Shown: positions 17,200 through 25,930 of the stretch, piece after piece
How positions within the stretch are numbered: the stretch's first letter is position 1
How the letters are laid out: each line of letters starts with the position of its first letter
The notes under the pieces: generated by a model
Told to the model about the DNA's origin: nothing
What the model saw: only the letters and a program-made list of their open reading frames with translations
Databases searched by the model: none
Assembly: GCA_903834845.1 (NCBI GenBank)
Contig: CAILKW010000259.1
Location: 1 to 34,313 of the forward strand
DNA: 34,313 nt
Reading direction: 5' to 3'
Source of the DNA: an uncultured Bacteroidia bacterium
GTDB taxonomy: Bacteria > Bacteroidota > Bacteroidia > Bacteroidales > Prolixibacteraceae
Program-made: the position numbers and the translations under genes

Positions 17200-18124
17200 G
17201 GAACAGGAGCAACTTGTAGTTTGTACCGATTCTGCCGTCAGATCTTTGGTTGATGACAGGTACTTTGATATTTTGTGTCACCGGCATCGAGCGGGTGAGT
17301 CAATGCCATCCACAGAAAAGTTAAAATTAATTGTAGAAAAAGTCCGACAAATTGTCTTTCCCGGCTATTTTGGTGAGATTAATTTAAAATCCGAAACCCT
17401 TCCTTACTATATGGGTGTTCTTGTGGACGAAGTTTATCAACTGATAGCTGAGCAGATCTTTTCAGGATTATGTTTTGTTTGTATTAATGAATCAGATCGC
17501 GACCTTGTCGGAAAAAGAGTAAAAGCAGAAATCATTGCCTCAGAATTTGTGAACGGACTTGCAGAATTGAGGCGAATGTTGCTTACCGATGTAAATGCCA
17601 CTTATCTTGGTGATCCTGCTGCCAATAGTTTGGGGGAAGTAATTTTCTGCTATCCTGCCATTCGAGCAATTTCAGGTTACCGTATTGCACATAGCCTTTA
17701 TACTTTAGGAGTGCCGCTCATTCCTCGAATCATCACTGAGATGGCTCACTCCGAAACAGGGATTGATATTAACCCCGAAGCTATTATAGGTGAATTTTTT
17801 ACTATTGATCATGGTACAGGAGTAGTAATCGGGTCAACCAGCATCATTGGGAAAAATGTTAAACTTTTTCAGGGGGTGACCCTTGGAGCAAAAAGTTTTC
17901 CGCTCGATGATAATGGAAATCCTGTAAAAGGGATAGCAAGACATCCCATTGTTGAAGATAATGTGATAATTTACTCTAATGCAACTATTCTTGGACGCAT
18001 AACAATTGGACACGATTCAGTGATTGGCGGGAACATTTGGGTTACAAATGATTTACCGCCTAACTCAAGAGTTGTACAGAATAGGAATAGAAATGCTGAT
18101 TTTTTTAATGGAGGAGGAATCTAA
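17189..18124 (+). CDS. cysE: Serine O-acetyltransferase
   Basis: This enzyme acetylates serine with acetyl-CoA, the first step of cysteine synthesis. The 311-residue protein has an N-terminal helical half and a C-terminal left-handed beta helix of hexapeptide repeats with GEFFTIDHGTGVVIG (catalytic Asp-His) and KLFQGVTLGAKSFP. It is the longer plant/Bacteroidota-type EpsC form. The ends of cysK and this gene overlap. I chose ATG at 17189 (MKNKEQEQL); ATG at 17183 is equally possible. The C-terminus ends in GGGI: a terminal Ile is the residue by which CysE inserts into the CysK active site, so complex formation is likely. Confidence 0.94.
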   Translation: MKNKEQEQLVVCTDSAVRSLVDDRYFDILCHRHRAGESMPSTEKLKLIVEKVRQIVFPGYFGEINLKSETLPYYMGVLVDEVYQLIAEQIFSGLCFVCINESDRDLVGKRVKAEIIASEFVNGLAELRRMLLTDVNATYLGDPAANSLGEVIFCYPAIRAISGYRIAHSLYTLGVPLIPRIITEMAHSETGIDINPEAIIGEFFTIDHGTGVVIGSTSIIGKNVKLFQGVTLGAKSFPLDDNGNPVKGIARHPIVEDNVIIYSNATILGRITIGHDSVIGGNIWVTNDLPPNSRVVQNRNRNADFFNGGGI

Positions 18125-18151
18125 AAAATTATTTTAATCCGCAGAAAGAAC

Positions 18152-18159
18152 TACTTTTG
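18152..18159 (+). promoter_or_regulatory. -7 box of the THUMP methyltransferase gene
   Basis: TACTTTTG is an exact match about 90 bases before the start at 18249. No TTTG is seen at the normal -33 distance. Confidence 0.4.
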
Positions 18160-18248
18160 CCATTGCATGTGAAAAAGTTTTATTTGTTTTATTTGCTTTT
18201 CGGCACATACAAAATTTGGTATTTTCAATTAAATAAAAGTTAGTTTCT

Positions 18249-19412
18249 GTGATTAAGTTCAAAATAGTTGCCAAAACATTCGCCGGCCTTGAAAACGTTT
18301 TGGCTGACGAGATCCGGGCTTTAGGTGCCGAATCAGTTTCTATCGAAAGACGTGCAGTATCGTTCTCTGGTAATCAGGAATTGTTGTATAAAGCTAATTT
18401 TCAGCTTCGTACAGCATTAAAAATCCTCAAACCTATTGCTGAATTTGAGGTGACTAAACGTGATGAACTCTATGATCGTGCAAAAAAAATCCCATGGACA
18501 AAGTATCTCGCACTTGGTAAGACCTTTGCAGTAGATAGCACAGTTCAGTCTGAATTATTTGTTAATACCATGTACGCATCCTTGAAGGTAAAAGATGCTA
18601 TTGCAGATCACTTTCGCGAAGCCACAGGAAAGCGTCCTTCAGTCAATCCCGATGATCCTGATATTCGCATAAATGTTTATCTGATGGAAAATCGTTGCAT
18701 CATATCCCTTGATAGTTCCGGCGAGTCACTTCATAAACGTGGTTATAGGATTGGACAGGGTGATGCTCCTATAAATGAAGTTCTTGCTGCTGGAATGATC
18801 TTGATAACCGGCTGGCATGGCGAAAAAGATTTTTTTGATCCTATGTGTGGGTCAGGAACATTGCTAATCGAAGCCGCAATGATTGCAAAAGGAATACCTC
18901 CCGGAATGTACAGAAAATCTTTTGGTTTTGAGCAATGGCCTGATTTTGATGAAAAATTGTTTGCTGATATTTATAACGGTGACCATGAGAAGGAGTTTAA
19001 TGGTAAAATTGTAGGATCAGATATTTCAGTAAAAGATATTTCAATTGCAAGAGCAAATATTAAGAATGCAAGTCTAACTAAAGTTATAGAGCTTCAGGTT
19101 CAAGATTTTACAAAACTTGAACCCCCCTTTCAAAATGGGATAATTGTAACAAATCCACCCTACGGCGAAAGAATGAAATCGCAGTCAATAGGTGAATTAT
19201 ACAATCTGATGGGTAATACCCTGAAAAACAAATTTGCTGGTTTCAAAGCATGGATTATTTCAAGCTCATCAGAAGGTTTTATGAACATAGGTTTAAAACC
19301 GGCTAAAAAAATTGATATTTTTAACGGTCCACTTCCGTGTAGTTTCAGGTGCTATGAATTATTTGAAGGTTCACACAAACAGTCTGTTATGATTAAAAAG
19401 AGAATCCAGTAA
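18249..19412 (+). CDS. THUMP-domain RNA methyltransferase (RlmL/Trm-like, m2G type)
   Basis: This 387-residue SAM-dependent RNA N2-guanine methyltransferase has an N-terminal ferredoxin-like part (VAKTFAGLENVLADEI) and a THUMP domain to about residue 160. The methyltransferase domain follows, with the FFDPMCGSGTLLIEAAMIA SAM motif and the catalytic IIVTNPPYGERM (NPPY). The length matches the N-terminal half of E. coli RlmL (m2G2445 of 23S rRNA) without the RlmK half. Translation starts at GTG 18249 (MIKFKIVAKTF); no in-frame ATG lies upstream in a sensible place. Confidence 0.9.
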   Translation: MIKFKIVAKTFAGLENVLADEIRALGAESVSIERRAVSFSGNQELLYKANFQLRTALKILKPIAEFEVTKRDELYDRAKKIPWTKYLALGKTFAVDSTVQSELFVNTMYASLKVKDAIADHFREATGKRPSVNPDDPDIRINVYLMENRCIISLDSSGESLHKRGYRIGQGDAPINEVLAAGMILITGWHGEKDFFDPMCGSGTLLIEAAMIAKGIPPGMYRKSFGFEQWPDFDEKLFADIYNGDHEKEFNGKIVGSDISVKDISIARANIKNASLTKVIELQVQDFTKLEPPFQNGIIVTNPPYGERMKSQSIGELYNLMGNTLKNKFAGFKAWIISSSSEGFMNIGLKPAKKIDIFNGPLPCSFRCYELFEGSHKQSVMIKKRIQ

Positions 19413-19497
19413 TACTTTTTTTAATGTTTAAATAGTTATTCGTGTAATCCAATTTTCGGCATTTAATGTATTTATTTCCTGTTCTTCCGATTCCTTA

Positions 19498-21510
19498 TTA
19501 TTGATAAAGTATTTCCTGTGGTTTACCGCCTAAAAAATCCTCAAATCTGGCTTTAGGCTGTCCGAATGCATTGGTAATGAATTGATTATTGTCTGATCCG
19601 AATGGAATCCAGCTTAATCTGACCTCAAGTACATTAAATATCAATGATTCGTTATGTACCCGAATTCCAAATCCAATCCCTCCATAGAATTTGTCTTTGA
19701 GTATTGTTTGTAAATTGTTTGATAAAAAAGCCGCATCTGCAAAAAAGTAGTGCGCAATCCTGAAGCCTGATTTATTCCATGCCCAGAACCTAACGGATTC
19801 GATATTTATTTTTAACCGATTAGTACCTTTTGTGTCAAGAGAAAAAAAATCACGGATACCGTATCTCCGGTTTATAACTAAATATTCTTCACTGTAGCGA
19901 TTGATACCACTCAATAGCTCCATATTAAAGAAAAAACGGTAGGGATGATGATTAAGGTAAAAATAATTGCTAAAGTAGTTGGTGTTCAATAAAATAATTC
20001 CCTGCTCTACTTGAGATTTACTCAAAAATCCCCCCAAACCAATCTGCCATTTAAAGTAGGAGCCCCCTTTAAGAATATTAGCCTTTGAATAGCGCAGATG
20101 AAAATACGGACGGGTTCGATTTTCTGAAATATCCAATCCCAGAGCCAGTTCGGCAAATCGGCCATAAGGAATATCCTCTGTAATGCCATATCCGTATATC
20201 CGGTTATTTTTAAACAGATAGCGTTTGCTTATTCCTACTGATCCAAGTATGAAATCGTGATTTCTGAATATGGTGTTCGTGGATTCGGCAAAAGGGTTGT
20301 AGCCGAAGTTTTGATGTAAATAGCGACTGGCAACAATTATGTTTCCAATTGGTGAATATAAATTGTTGTTTTTTAACTGTTGTCCATACCAAATATCTGA
20401 GTAAAAATAGGAGGAAGCAGTATCCAGTCGGGTGTAGGAATAGGGCGTCTGATAAAAATCGGAAAAAACACTTTCAAGTGAAACAGCACCTGCCCAGTCA
20501 ATTTTGGATGCGATAAATTTTTTGTCAAGAAAAGCATTCCATCCATTTTTTCTGTATGTATCTGTATATCTCAAGCCTGCTCTAATAAACTTTCCTCCCA
20601 AATCACTAATTTCGTAGTTGAAAGTTCCTCCCCATTTTTGTTTTTCTGTTTTTTGAAATTCAAGGCCTGCTGATAACTGATGACCAATTCCAAACATATT
20701 TTGATTTGCAACTTGTACATCGAAAGAATTTGAACTCAGACTACCGCTTAAACCATATTCAAATATTTCTTTTATAATCACTAAAACATCAACATAGCCG
20801 GCTTGAGTGGCTGAATTAGAAACCGTAATAGCAACATCTTGAATATATGGCAGATCACGAATTATTTTCTCGTTTTCAGCGAATAATTGAGGATTAACGG
20901 TTTCACCCGGATTAAAAAGCAATTGCATTCGAAGTTTTTGTTCTATTGTTTTAATGTGAATTGCATTTCCGGTCTTTTCGATCCACCCCGAAGCTTTTTT
21001 AAGCGTGTCATGTAATGTTGGTCCAAATACACCAAGTTGAAGAATACGTATTTTACCAATTCTTTTACCTGAATACGGTTCATAGTAAAGTGTACTGTTT
21101 ACTACCATGAGGTCTTTGGCTGATGTATTATTTTTGATTATCAATGAAAACAAATTCCTTGTAATGAAATTGTTTGTAGATTTGCTTCTTAAAGATGATA
21201 GACTGTTTTTATTAAAAGAGGCTGTGGTTTTGTCGTTCGATTTACGTATTGTATCAGAATTTTTTTTCGCTGGTTTTAGTAATATATTACGTGCTTCAAG
21301 ATATTCGTTAGCAGTTTGAATTTGTTGTTTTAAACTGTCTTTTGATAATAACTGTCCTTTTGACTTAATATGAAGATCTGAAACACGAAGACAAGAATTT
21401 AATAAGCACACCGAGAGGCCTGCTTTGGGGACAGAAGCACGAGATAATTGACAGGTAACCAAAACGCTGGTTGTGGCAAATAAAACATATATAAATATCA
21501 AGATTCTCAA
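19498..21510 (-). CDS. Omp85/BamA-TamA-like outer membrane protein
   Basis: This 670-residue predicted outer-membrane barrel protein starts with a signal (RILIFIYVLFATTSVLV). A low-complexity Ser/Asn/Lys stretch (about 60-130) follows, then one or two POTRA-like regions (about 155-240: GKIRILQLGVFGP, then YIQDVAITVSN and YVDVLVIIKE). The C-terminal 420 residues alternate polar and aromatic/hydrophobic residues as a beta barrel does. They include a late GGIGFGIRVHNE segment like the Omp85 G-x-G-x-R region, followed by the VRLSWIPFG strand. It is not BamA itself, being shorter and with fewer POTRAs. It could be TamA-like or a surface-antigen relative; substrate unknown. Confidence 0.75.
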   Translation of the reverse strand: MRILIFIYVLFATTSVLVTCQLSRASVPKAGLSVCLLNSCLRVSDLHIKSKGQLLSKDSLKQQIQTANEYLEARNILLKPAKKNSDTIRKSNDKTTASFNKNSLSSLRSKSTNNFITRNLFSLIIKNNTSAKDLMVVNSTLYYEPYSGKRIGKIRILQLGVFGPTLHDTLKKASGWIEKTGNAIHIKTIEQKLRMQLLFNPGETVNPQLFAENEKIIRDLPYIQDVAITVSNSATQAGYVDVLVIIKEIFEYGLSGSLSSNSFDVQVANQNMFGIGHQLSAGLEFQKTEKQKWGGTFNYEISDLGGKFIRAGLRYTDTYRKNGWNAFLDKKFIASKIDWAGAVSLESVFSDFYQTPYSYTRLDTASSYFYSDIWYGQQLKNNNLYSPIGNIIVASRYLHQNFGYNPFAESTNTIFRNHDFILGSVGISKRYLFKNNRIYGYGITEDIPYGRFAELALGLDISENRTRPYFHLRYSKANILKGGSYFKWQIGLGGFLSKSQVEQGIILLNTNYFSNYFYLNHHPYRFFFNMELLSGINRYSEEYLVINRRYGIRDFFSLDTKGTNRLKINIESVRFWAWNKSGFRIAHYFFADAAFLSNNLQTILKDKFYGGIGFGIRVHNESLIFNVLEVRLSWIPFGSDNNQFITNAFGQPKARFEDFLGGKPQEILYQ

Positions 21511-21560
21511 AACCTTGTGTGTTTTCAGTTGATGAAAAATAATTTTATGAAATTACGTTA

Positions 21561-21568
21561 CAAAGTTA
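21561..21568 (-). promoter_or_regulatory. -7 box of the Omp85-like gene
   Basis: The minus strand reads TAACTTTG, an exact TAnnTTTG match about 50 bases before the start codon at 21510. A -33 element is not evident. Confidence 0.45.
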
Positions 21569-21634
21569 AAATATAATAGAAAAATTCGGAACTTTAGTAT
21601 TAATTTGGCCAGTAATATAAATATACACCAAACA

Positions 21635-22321
21635 ATGAGAATTCCTGAAGCTTTTATCTTTGATATGGATGGAGTTTTGGTTGATAGCGAACCAATCCAT
21701 TACGAAATTGAGAAAATTCTTTTTCAAAAATTGGGAATTAATGTATCCGAAGCTTTACACCACACTTATTTGGGTACGTCAAATGATTTTATGTATTCGG
21801 ATCTTAAAAAAAGATTTAACCTTACAGAATCTGTTAGTGACCTTTTAATGATTGATGAGTTATTTAGATATGAATATTTTAACAATCTTGAGGCAATTTC
21901 TATAAATGAAGGTGTGATTAGTTTGTTAAAAGAGATAAAAAAGTCTGGATATAAACTGGCTGTAGCAACTTCTTCGTCACCGGCAATAGCAAATATTTTA
22001 TTGAACAGGTGTGAAGTATTTTCCTATTTTGACGCAATTGTTACTACAAATGAGGCAGGAAAAAGTAAGCCAGCCCCTGATGTTTATATACTTGCTGCTC
22101 AAATAATAGGTGTTAAACCTTCTGGTTGTATTGTTTTCGAGGATTCACCGAACGGACTTAAAGCGGCAAAAGAGGCAGAGATGTATTGTGTTGCAATTCA
22201 ATCGAATAGCGGGTTTGTTAAAGAGCTTTTGAACGCTGATATTTTGATTCGTAACTTCAAGGAGATCACTTTCGCAGAATTGATCGAAAAATTCTCTATT
22301 AGTAATAAATTTCTCAAGTGA
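21635..22321 (+). CDS. HAD-superfamily phosphatase (beta-phosphoglucomutase/GPH-like)
   Basis: This 228-residue cytoplasmic HAD hydrolase has an alpha-helical C1 cap. Motif I is FDMDGVLVDSEP with nucleophile and acid/base Asp, motif II is VATSSSP, motif III is the Lys in KSKPAPDVY, and motif IV is FEDSPNGLKAA. Members act on small phosphosugars (phosphoglycolate, 2-deoxyglucose-6-P, beta-glucose-1-P); the cap residues do not decide the substrate. ATG at 21635 (MRIPEAFIFDMDG) fits the family start; the open frame extends further only through a TTG. It converges with cutC across a hairpin at 22333-22356. Confidence 0.88.
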   Translation: MRIPEAFIFDMDGVLVDSEPIHYEIEKILFQKLGINVSEALHHTYLGTSNDFMYSDLKKRFNLTESVSDLLMIDELFRYEYFNNLEAISINEGVISLLKEIKKSGYKLAVATSSSPAIANILLNRCEVFSYFDAIVTTNEAGKSKPAPDVYILAAQIIGVKPSGCIVFEDSPNGLKAAKEAEMYCVAIQSNSGFVKELLNADILIRNFKEITFAELIEKFSISNKFLK

Positions 22322-22332
22322 GTTATGCTTAT

Positions 22333-22356
22333 TGGATGTCATTTTGCCGACATCCA
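22333..22356. terminator. Perfect hairpin between convergent genes, possible terminator
   Basis: An 8-bp perfect stem TGGATGTC/GACATCCA (22333-22340, 22349-22356) has loop ATTTTGCC. There is no proper T-run on either side, so intrinsic termination is doubtful. Its GGATGTC core recurs in the hairpin at 32748-32782. Confidence 0.4.
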
Positions 22357-22384
22357 GAAATGGAATTTAATCTTGGAAAGGAGC

Positions 22385-23005
22385 TCAAAATTTTACTAAT
22401 CTTCTTCCATGCAACTCTACTGATGGAAAAAGTTTTTGGATGTCCTCATAATTCTCCCACGTAACTTTTCCGGCAACAATAATTTTCACTTGGTCACCTG
22501 CAATTTTAATCATTTTTTGAAGGGTTTCATTTCCTTCAATTGCTGTCGGTTTTCCGCCGGACGTAAGAATCCGATCAATTCCAATATTTTTGATCTGAGC
22601 AACAGAAAGTAAAATATTGGCAGATGAATCAATTGCTTTATGAAAAGTGACCTTCATGGGTCTTGCCAAATATACAAGCTCTGTAGTTCTTTCAACGTCA
22701 ACGGTATTATCATGTTTAAGAAGCCCAAAAACAACTCCGTTTGCTCCAAGCTCATGACAAATTTTAATGTCGTGGCGCATGATTTCAAACTCATCTTCTG
22801 TATAAAAAAAATCACCTCCGCGGGGGCGAATCATAACCATTACCGGAACCAGCAATTTATTAATAACTTGTTTGATTGTACCATAGGAAGGAGTAGTGCC
22901 GCCAAAATACAAATTTTCGCAAAGTTCAATTCGTGTTGCACCAGCAGCTACTGCTGATATAGACTCTTGAAATGATTCAACGCACACCTCTTTTACCAGA
23001 TTCAT
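22385..23005 (-). CDS. cutC: CutC family protein
   Basis: This 206-residue TIM-barrel protein of the CutC family shows KEVCVESFQESISAVAAGA, the RIELCENL block, GGTTPSYGTI, the conserved MIRPRGGDF, GVVFGLL, VTFHKAID and ILTSGG. The family was linked to copper handling in E. coli, but that role is disputed and the reaction is unknown. It is shorter than E. coli CutC (about 248 residues), ending at ELHGRRLVKF, where longer members continue for some 30 residues. A clean stop codon and an intact frame suggest a natural short form rather than a frameshift. Confidence 0.88.
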   Translation of the reverse strand: MNLVKEVCVESFQESISAVAAGATRIELCENLYFGGTTPSYGTIKQVINKLLVPVMVMIRPRGGDFFYTEDEFEIMRHDIKICHELGANGVVFGLLKHDNTVDVERTTELVYLARPMKVTFHKAIDSSANILLSVAQIKNIGIDRILTSGGKPTAIEGNETLQKMIKIAGDQVKIIVAGKVTWENYEDIQKLFPSVELHGRRLVKF

Positions 23006-23175
23006 TGTTTATTTATTTTGTTGTAAAAGTAATAGCAACTTTACGGTTTAACAAAAGAACAAGTAATAATTGTAAAAAAAACTACTGATATTTTTTCAAA
23101 ACCTTTATTATTTACTGTAACTCAATATCTAAAGATGATGATTTTGTTATGCGATTTTAAGTAACGGTTTTTATT

Positions 23176-23183
23176 TACTTTTG
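23176..23183 (+). promoter_or_regulatory. -7 box of the Dabb gene
   Basis: TACTTTTG is an exact -7 match 24 bases before ATG 23208. The nearest upstream TTTG is about 29 bases away, longer than the usual spacing. Confidence 0.5.
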
Positions 23184-23207
23184 CAGGGTTACAAATATTT
23201 ACTACCA

Positions 23208-23633
23208 ATGGAGAGAAGAAAGTTTTTTACTCGTTTAGGAAAAGGTACTTTAGTTACTTGTGGAGCAGTGCCGTTAATAGCCACTGCTTCTGAAAAATCT
23301 GAAAACAAAAACACCAATAATGGCTTGGTAAATGGTGAAATACAACACATGGTTATATTTGATCTTAAGCATGATAAAGGATCTGCATTAGCGGAAAGAT
23401 TCTTGAAAGATGGCAAACAGATTTTAAGTAAGATATCTGTTGTTCAGGATTTTCAGGTTTTTAATCAGGTGAGCTTAAAAAACGATTATTCCTATGGATT
23501 TTCAATGGTTTTTGCTGATCAGATGTCCTATACTACCTATAATAATCATCCCGATCATGTATCATTTGTCGAAAACCACTGGAAAAAAGAAGTAGTAAGG
23601 TTTTTAGAAATAGATTTTAAAAAGTCTTTCTGA
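23208..23633 (+). CDS. Dabb (stress-responsive alpha/beta barrel) domain protein with Tat-like signal
   Basis: This 141-residue protein begins with a twin-arginine-like leader (MERRKFFTRLGKGTLV, then a hydrophobic CGAVPLIATA). A Dabb domain follows from about residue 45: IQHMVIFDLKHD, a helix, VVQDFQVFNQVS, the DYSYGFSMVFADQ strand, the HPDHVSFVENHW helix and a final VVRFLEIDF strand. ATG at 23208 is chosen because the extra upstream codons begin with TTG and overlap the promoter box. Dabb proteins are small dimeric ferredoxin-like folds, some of them cyclases; the function here is unknown. A PafA-like gene follows after 38 bases, probably in one operon. Confidence 0.83.
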   Translation: MERRKFFTRLGKGTLVTCGAVPLIATASEKSENKNTNNGLVNGEIQHMVIFDLKHDKGSALAERFLKDGKQILSKISVVQDFQVFNQVSLKNDYSYGFSMVFADQMSYTTYNNHPDHVSFVENHWKKEVVRFLEIDFKKSF

Positions 23634-23671
23634 AAATCACAGTTTTATTTTTTTAGACAAAATATTCAAGT

Positions 23672-25312
23672 ATGTTCAAATTTTTTTTGATTACGTTCAT
23701 AGGATGGTGCATGCCGTTATGGATTATTGCACAAGGTCATACAACCATTTCAGCAAACATTCCACGTATGGTAGTAGGCATTGTAATCGAGGATTTTAAT
23801 CCGGATTACATTGATCGTTACTGGGATAAGTTTGGTAACGGCGGTTTTCAAAGACTTTATTCGAAAGGGTATATTTGCGCTAATCATCACTATGATAATT
23901 TATTACAGCGTCCTTCAGTGAACATGGCAACACTTTCGACAGGAACTACTCCTTCGCGGCATGGAATTGTAAATGACATTTGGATTGATCGTCTGAAAAA
24001 AAAGGAGGTTAATTCAATTAATGATGATTTTTATACAACTTCTGGCTCTGATTCAAAAGAAGGAAGTCGTTCGGCATTGAAACTGATGACCCCAACTTTG
24101 GGTGACCAGTTAAAGCTGGTTACAAAGGGAAAATCAAAGGTATTTAGTATTGCATTGAATGATATTTCGGCTGTTTTTGCTGCTGGTCATGCTGCAGATG
24201 GTGCTTATTGGTTCGATAAGACTACCGGTAAAATGATTTCGAGCTCATATTATGTCAAAAATTTCCCAAAATGGGCTTTGGATTACAATGGTTTAAAAAT
24301 GGCGGATTCCTATTTTGGGATGAATTGGATTCTGTTTAAAGAGCCTATTTCTTACACCGAAAGTATTGAAGACGCATATCTGAAAGAAACAGGATATTTT
24401 GGAAAATACAGCTCTTTCCCCTACGATATGAATAAATTGAAAAGAGAATCAGGTGGTAGTTATAAAATTTTGAAAACCACTCCCTGGGGAAACACAATAA
24501 TAAAAGATTTTACTATTCAGATGATACCCAAAGAACAGTTCGGTTACGATCTTATTCCCGATCTTCTCACGGTAGTATTCTCATCTATGGATTATGAAAG
24601 ATATTCATTTGGATCCTTTTCCGTAGAAATGCAGGATACTTACCTCCGGTTGGATAAGGATATCGCCGAGTTGCTGAAATACCTTGAAAACGGTTATGGG
24701 ACGGATAATATTCTGGTTTATCTCACCGGTTTAACAAGTATTTCATATCCGGCTGATTATCTGAAAGAAAAGTATCGTCTGACTGCCGGTATTTTCAATC
24801 CGGAAAGTGCTGTATCTTTGCTCAAATCGTATTTGAATATTAAATATGGCGAAGCAAATTGGATAGAACTATATACCAATCAACAGATTTACCTTAATCA
24901 CGACCAGATTGAAAAGAAAAAAATAAATCTTCAGGAAATTCAGACAACGGTAGCCTCTTTCTTAAACCAGTTCGAGGGAATAGCTTATGCAAAGGCAGCA
25001 CTTGAAATTGAGGCTGATAATTTTCCGGGAGGAACGCTTGAGCCATTTCAGAATAATTATAACATTAAACGATCTGGTGACGTGCTTATTAAGTATGAAG
25101 ATGGATGGCAGCCCAAAGACAAATTCAATCCTGTTGACTACACAGATAATAGTCAGATTCCTTTAGTTTGGTACGGCAACGGAATTACCAAAGGAACTAC
25201 TCTCCGAAGGACAAACGCTACCGATATTGTTCCTACAGTAGCAGCTTTTCTGGGAATTGCACCTGCTTCATGTGTTACAGGAAAGGTTATTGAAGAGCTC
25301 ATAAAACGTTAA
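23672..25312 (+). CDS. PafA-family alkaline phosphatase homologue, predicted catalytically inactive
   Basis: This 546-residue exported protein has a signal at about residues 1-20 and the fold landmarks of the PafA phosphatases: FGNGGFQRLYSKG, STGTTPSRHGIV, TPTLGDQLKL, AGHAADGAYWFD, DTYLRLDKDIAELLKYLE and IPLVWYGNGI. Aligned by eye with PafA from memory, nearly every active-site position is changed. The first metal Asp is Glu40, nucleophile Thr79 is Pro81 (followed by Ser82), Asn100 is Asp102, Lys162 and Arg164 are Asn163 and Ile165, His309 is Tyr311, the Asp352-His353 pair is Leu354-Thr355, and His486 is Gln495. Only Asp305 (Asp307 here) remains. The frame is intact, so it looks like a maintained pseudoenzyme with a binding or structural role. 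Confidence 0.85.
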   Translation: MFKFFLITFIGWCMPLWIIAQGHTTISANIPRMVVGIVIEDFNPDYIDRYWDKFGNGGFQRLYSKGYICANHHYDNLLQRPSVNMATLSTGTTPSRHGIVNDIWIDRLKKKEVNSINDDFYTTSGSDSKEGSRSALKLMTPTLGDQLKLVTKGKSKVFSIALNDISAVFAAGHAADGAYWFDKTTGKMISSSYYVKNFPKWALDYNGLKMADSYFGMNWILFKEPISYTESIEDAYLKETGYFGKYSSFPYDMNKLKRESGGSYKILKTTPWGNTIIKDFTIQMIPKEQFGYDLIPDLLTVVFSSMDYERYSFGSFSVEMQDTYLRLDKDIAELLKYLENGYGTDNILVYLTGLTSISYPADYLKEKYRLTAGIFNPESAVSLLKSYLNIKYGEANWIELYTNQQIYLNHDQIEKKKINLQEIQTTVASFLNQFEGIAYAKAALEIEADNFPGGTLEPFQNNYNIKRSGDVLIKYEDGWQPKDKFNPVDYTDNSQIPLVWYGNGITKGTTLRRTNATDIVPTVAAFLGIAPASCVTGKVIEELIKR

Positions 25313-25356
25313 CTGAGGTGATCAATTGATGCTGGCAATTTTTGTTTATCTGATAC

Positions 25357-25911
25357 TCAAAATGAAATAAAGCGATAGTCATTGTATGAAACAATTTTAT
25401 CTAGTGGTTTGCGGATTTTTGTACGTGTCTTTTGATCCGTATATCCTAACGTGATAATGAGTTGTACCCGTTTTGACGATGGTACATTGAGTATCTTTTT
25501 TACTTTGATTTCATCAAACCAGCCAATCATACAACTTCCAAGCCCCTCATTAGCTGCGGCCAGACAAATATGTTCCGCAAGAATACCGATATCAATCAAT
25601 GGAAAATGTTTCCGTTTTACCCAACTTCCAAAACTTGAGGTGAGATTTGCCGCTTCTTCAACAATTACCAGATGCAATGGTGCCAGTTTTGTAAAGTGAT
25701 TCATTCCCAGTACTTTTTCGGATGTGGCATCGGCAATCTTGTTTTTTAATTCCAGATTATCAACAACTATGATATGCCATGGCTGAGCATTGCAAGCCGA
25801 AGGAGACATTCTCGCACACTCCAAAATTCGAACGAGTTTATCGTTTTCTAAAGATCTGTCAATATAACTCCTGTTGCTTTGACGAGCTAATACTAATGAG
25901 TTAAAATCCAT
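25357..25911 (-). CDS. Nitroreductase-family FMN oxidoreductase
   Basis: This 184-residue protein has the FMN-binding opening ARQSNRSYIDR, the MSPSACNAQPWHIIVVD block, DIGILAEHICLAAANEGLGSCMIGWF and a C-terminal VQLIITLGYTD region. The length fits the short, dimeric nitroreductase subfamily. Substrates in the family range from nitro compounds to quinones and flavins, and cannot be assigned here. Its start lies 19 bases from the inner edge of the repeat array upstream, so its leader or promoter includes the repeats. Confidence 0.9.
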   Translation of the reverse strand: MDFNSLVLARQSNRSYIDRSLENDKLVRILECARMSPSACNAQPWHIIVVDNLELKNKIADATSEKVLGMNHFTKLAPLHLVIVEEAANLTSSFGSWVKRKHFPLIDIGILAEHICLAAANEGLGSCMIGWFDEIKVKKILNVPSSKRVQLIITLGYTDQKTRTKIRKPLDKIVSYNDYRFISF

Positions 25912-25930
25912 AAGTATTTGTTTTATACAA

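Noticed and set aside
21605-21634. TTG-initiated N-terminal extension of the HAD phosphatase
   Set aside because: The extra residues are not part of the family fold, and an ATG directly precedes the first core strand.
21635-22321. HAD phosphatase as the missing Kdo-8-phosphate phosphatase (KdsC)
   Set aside because: KdsC is a short, capless HAD tetramer; this protein has a helical cap and beta-phosphoglucomutase-like motifs.
22385-23005. CutC as a frameshifted or truncated gene
   Set aside because: The frame is clean and ends with a coherent ELHGRRLV strand; short forms exist in this group as I recall.
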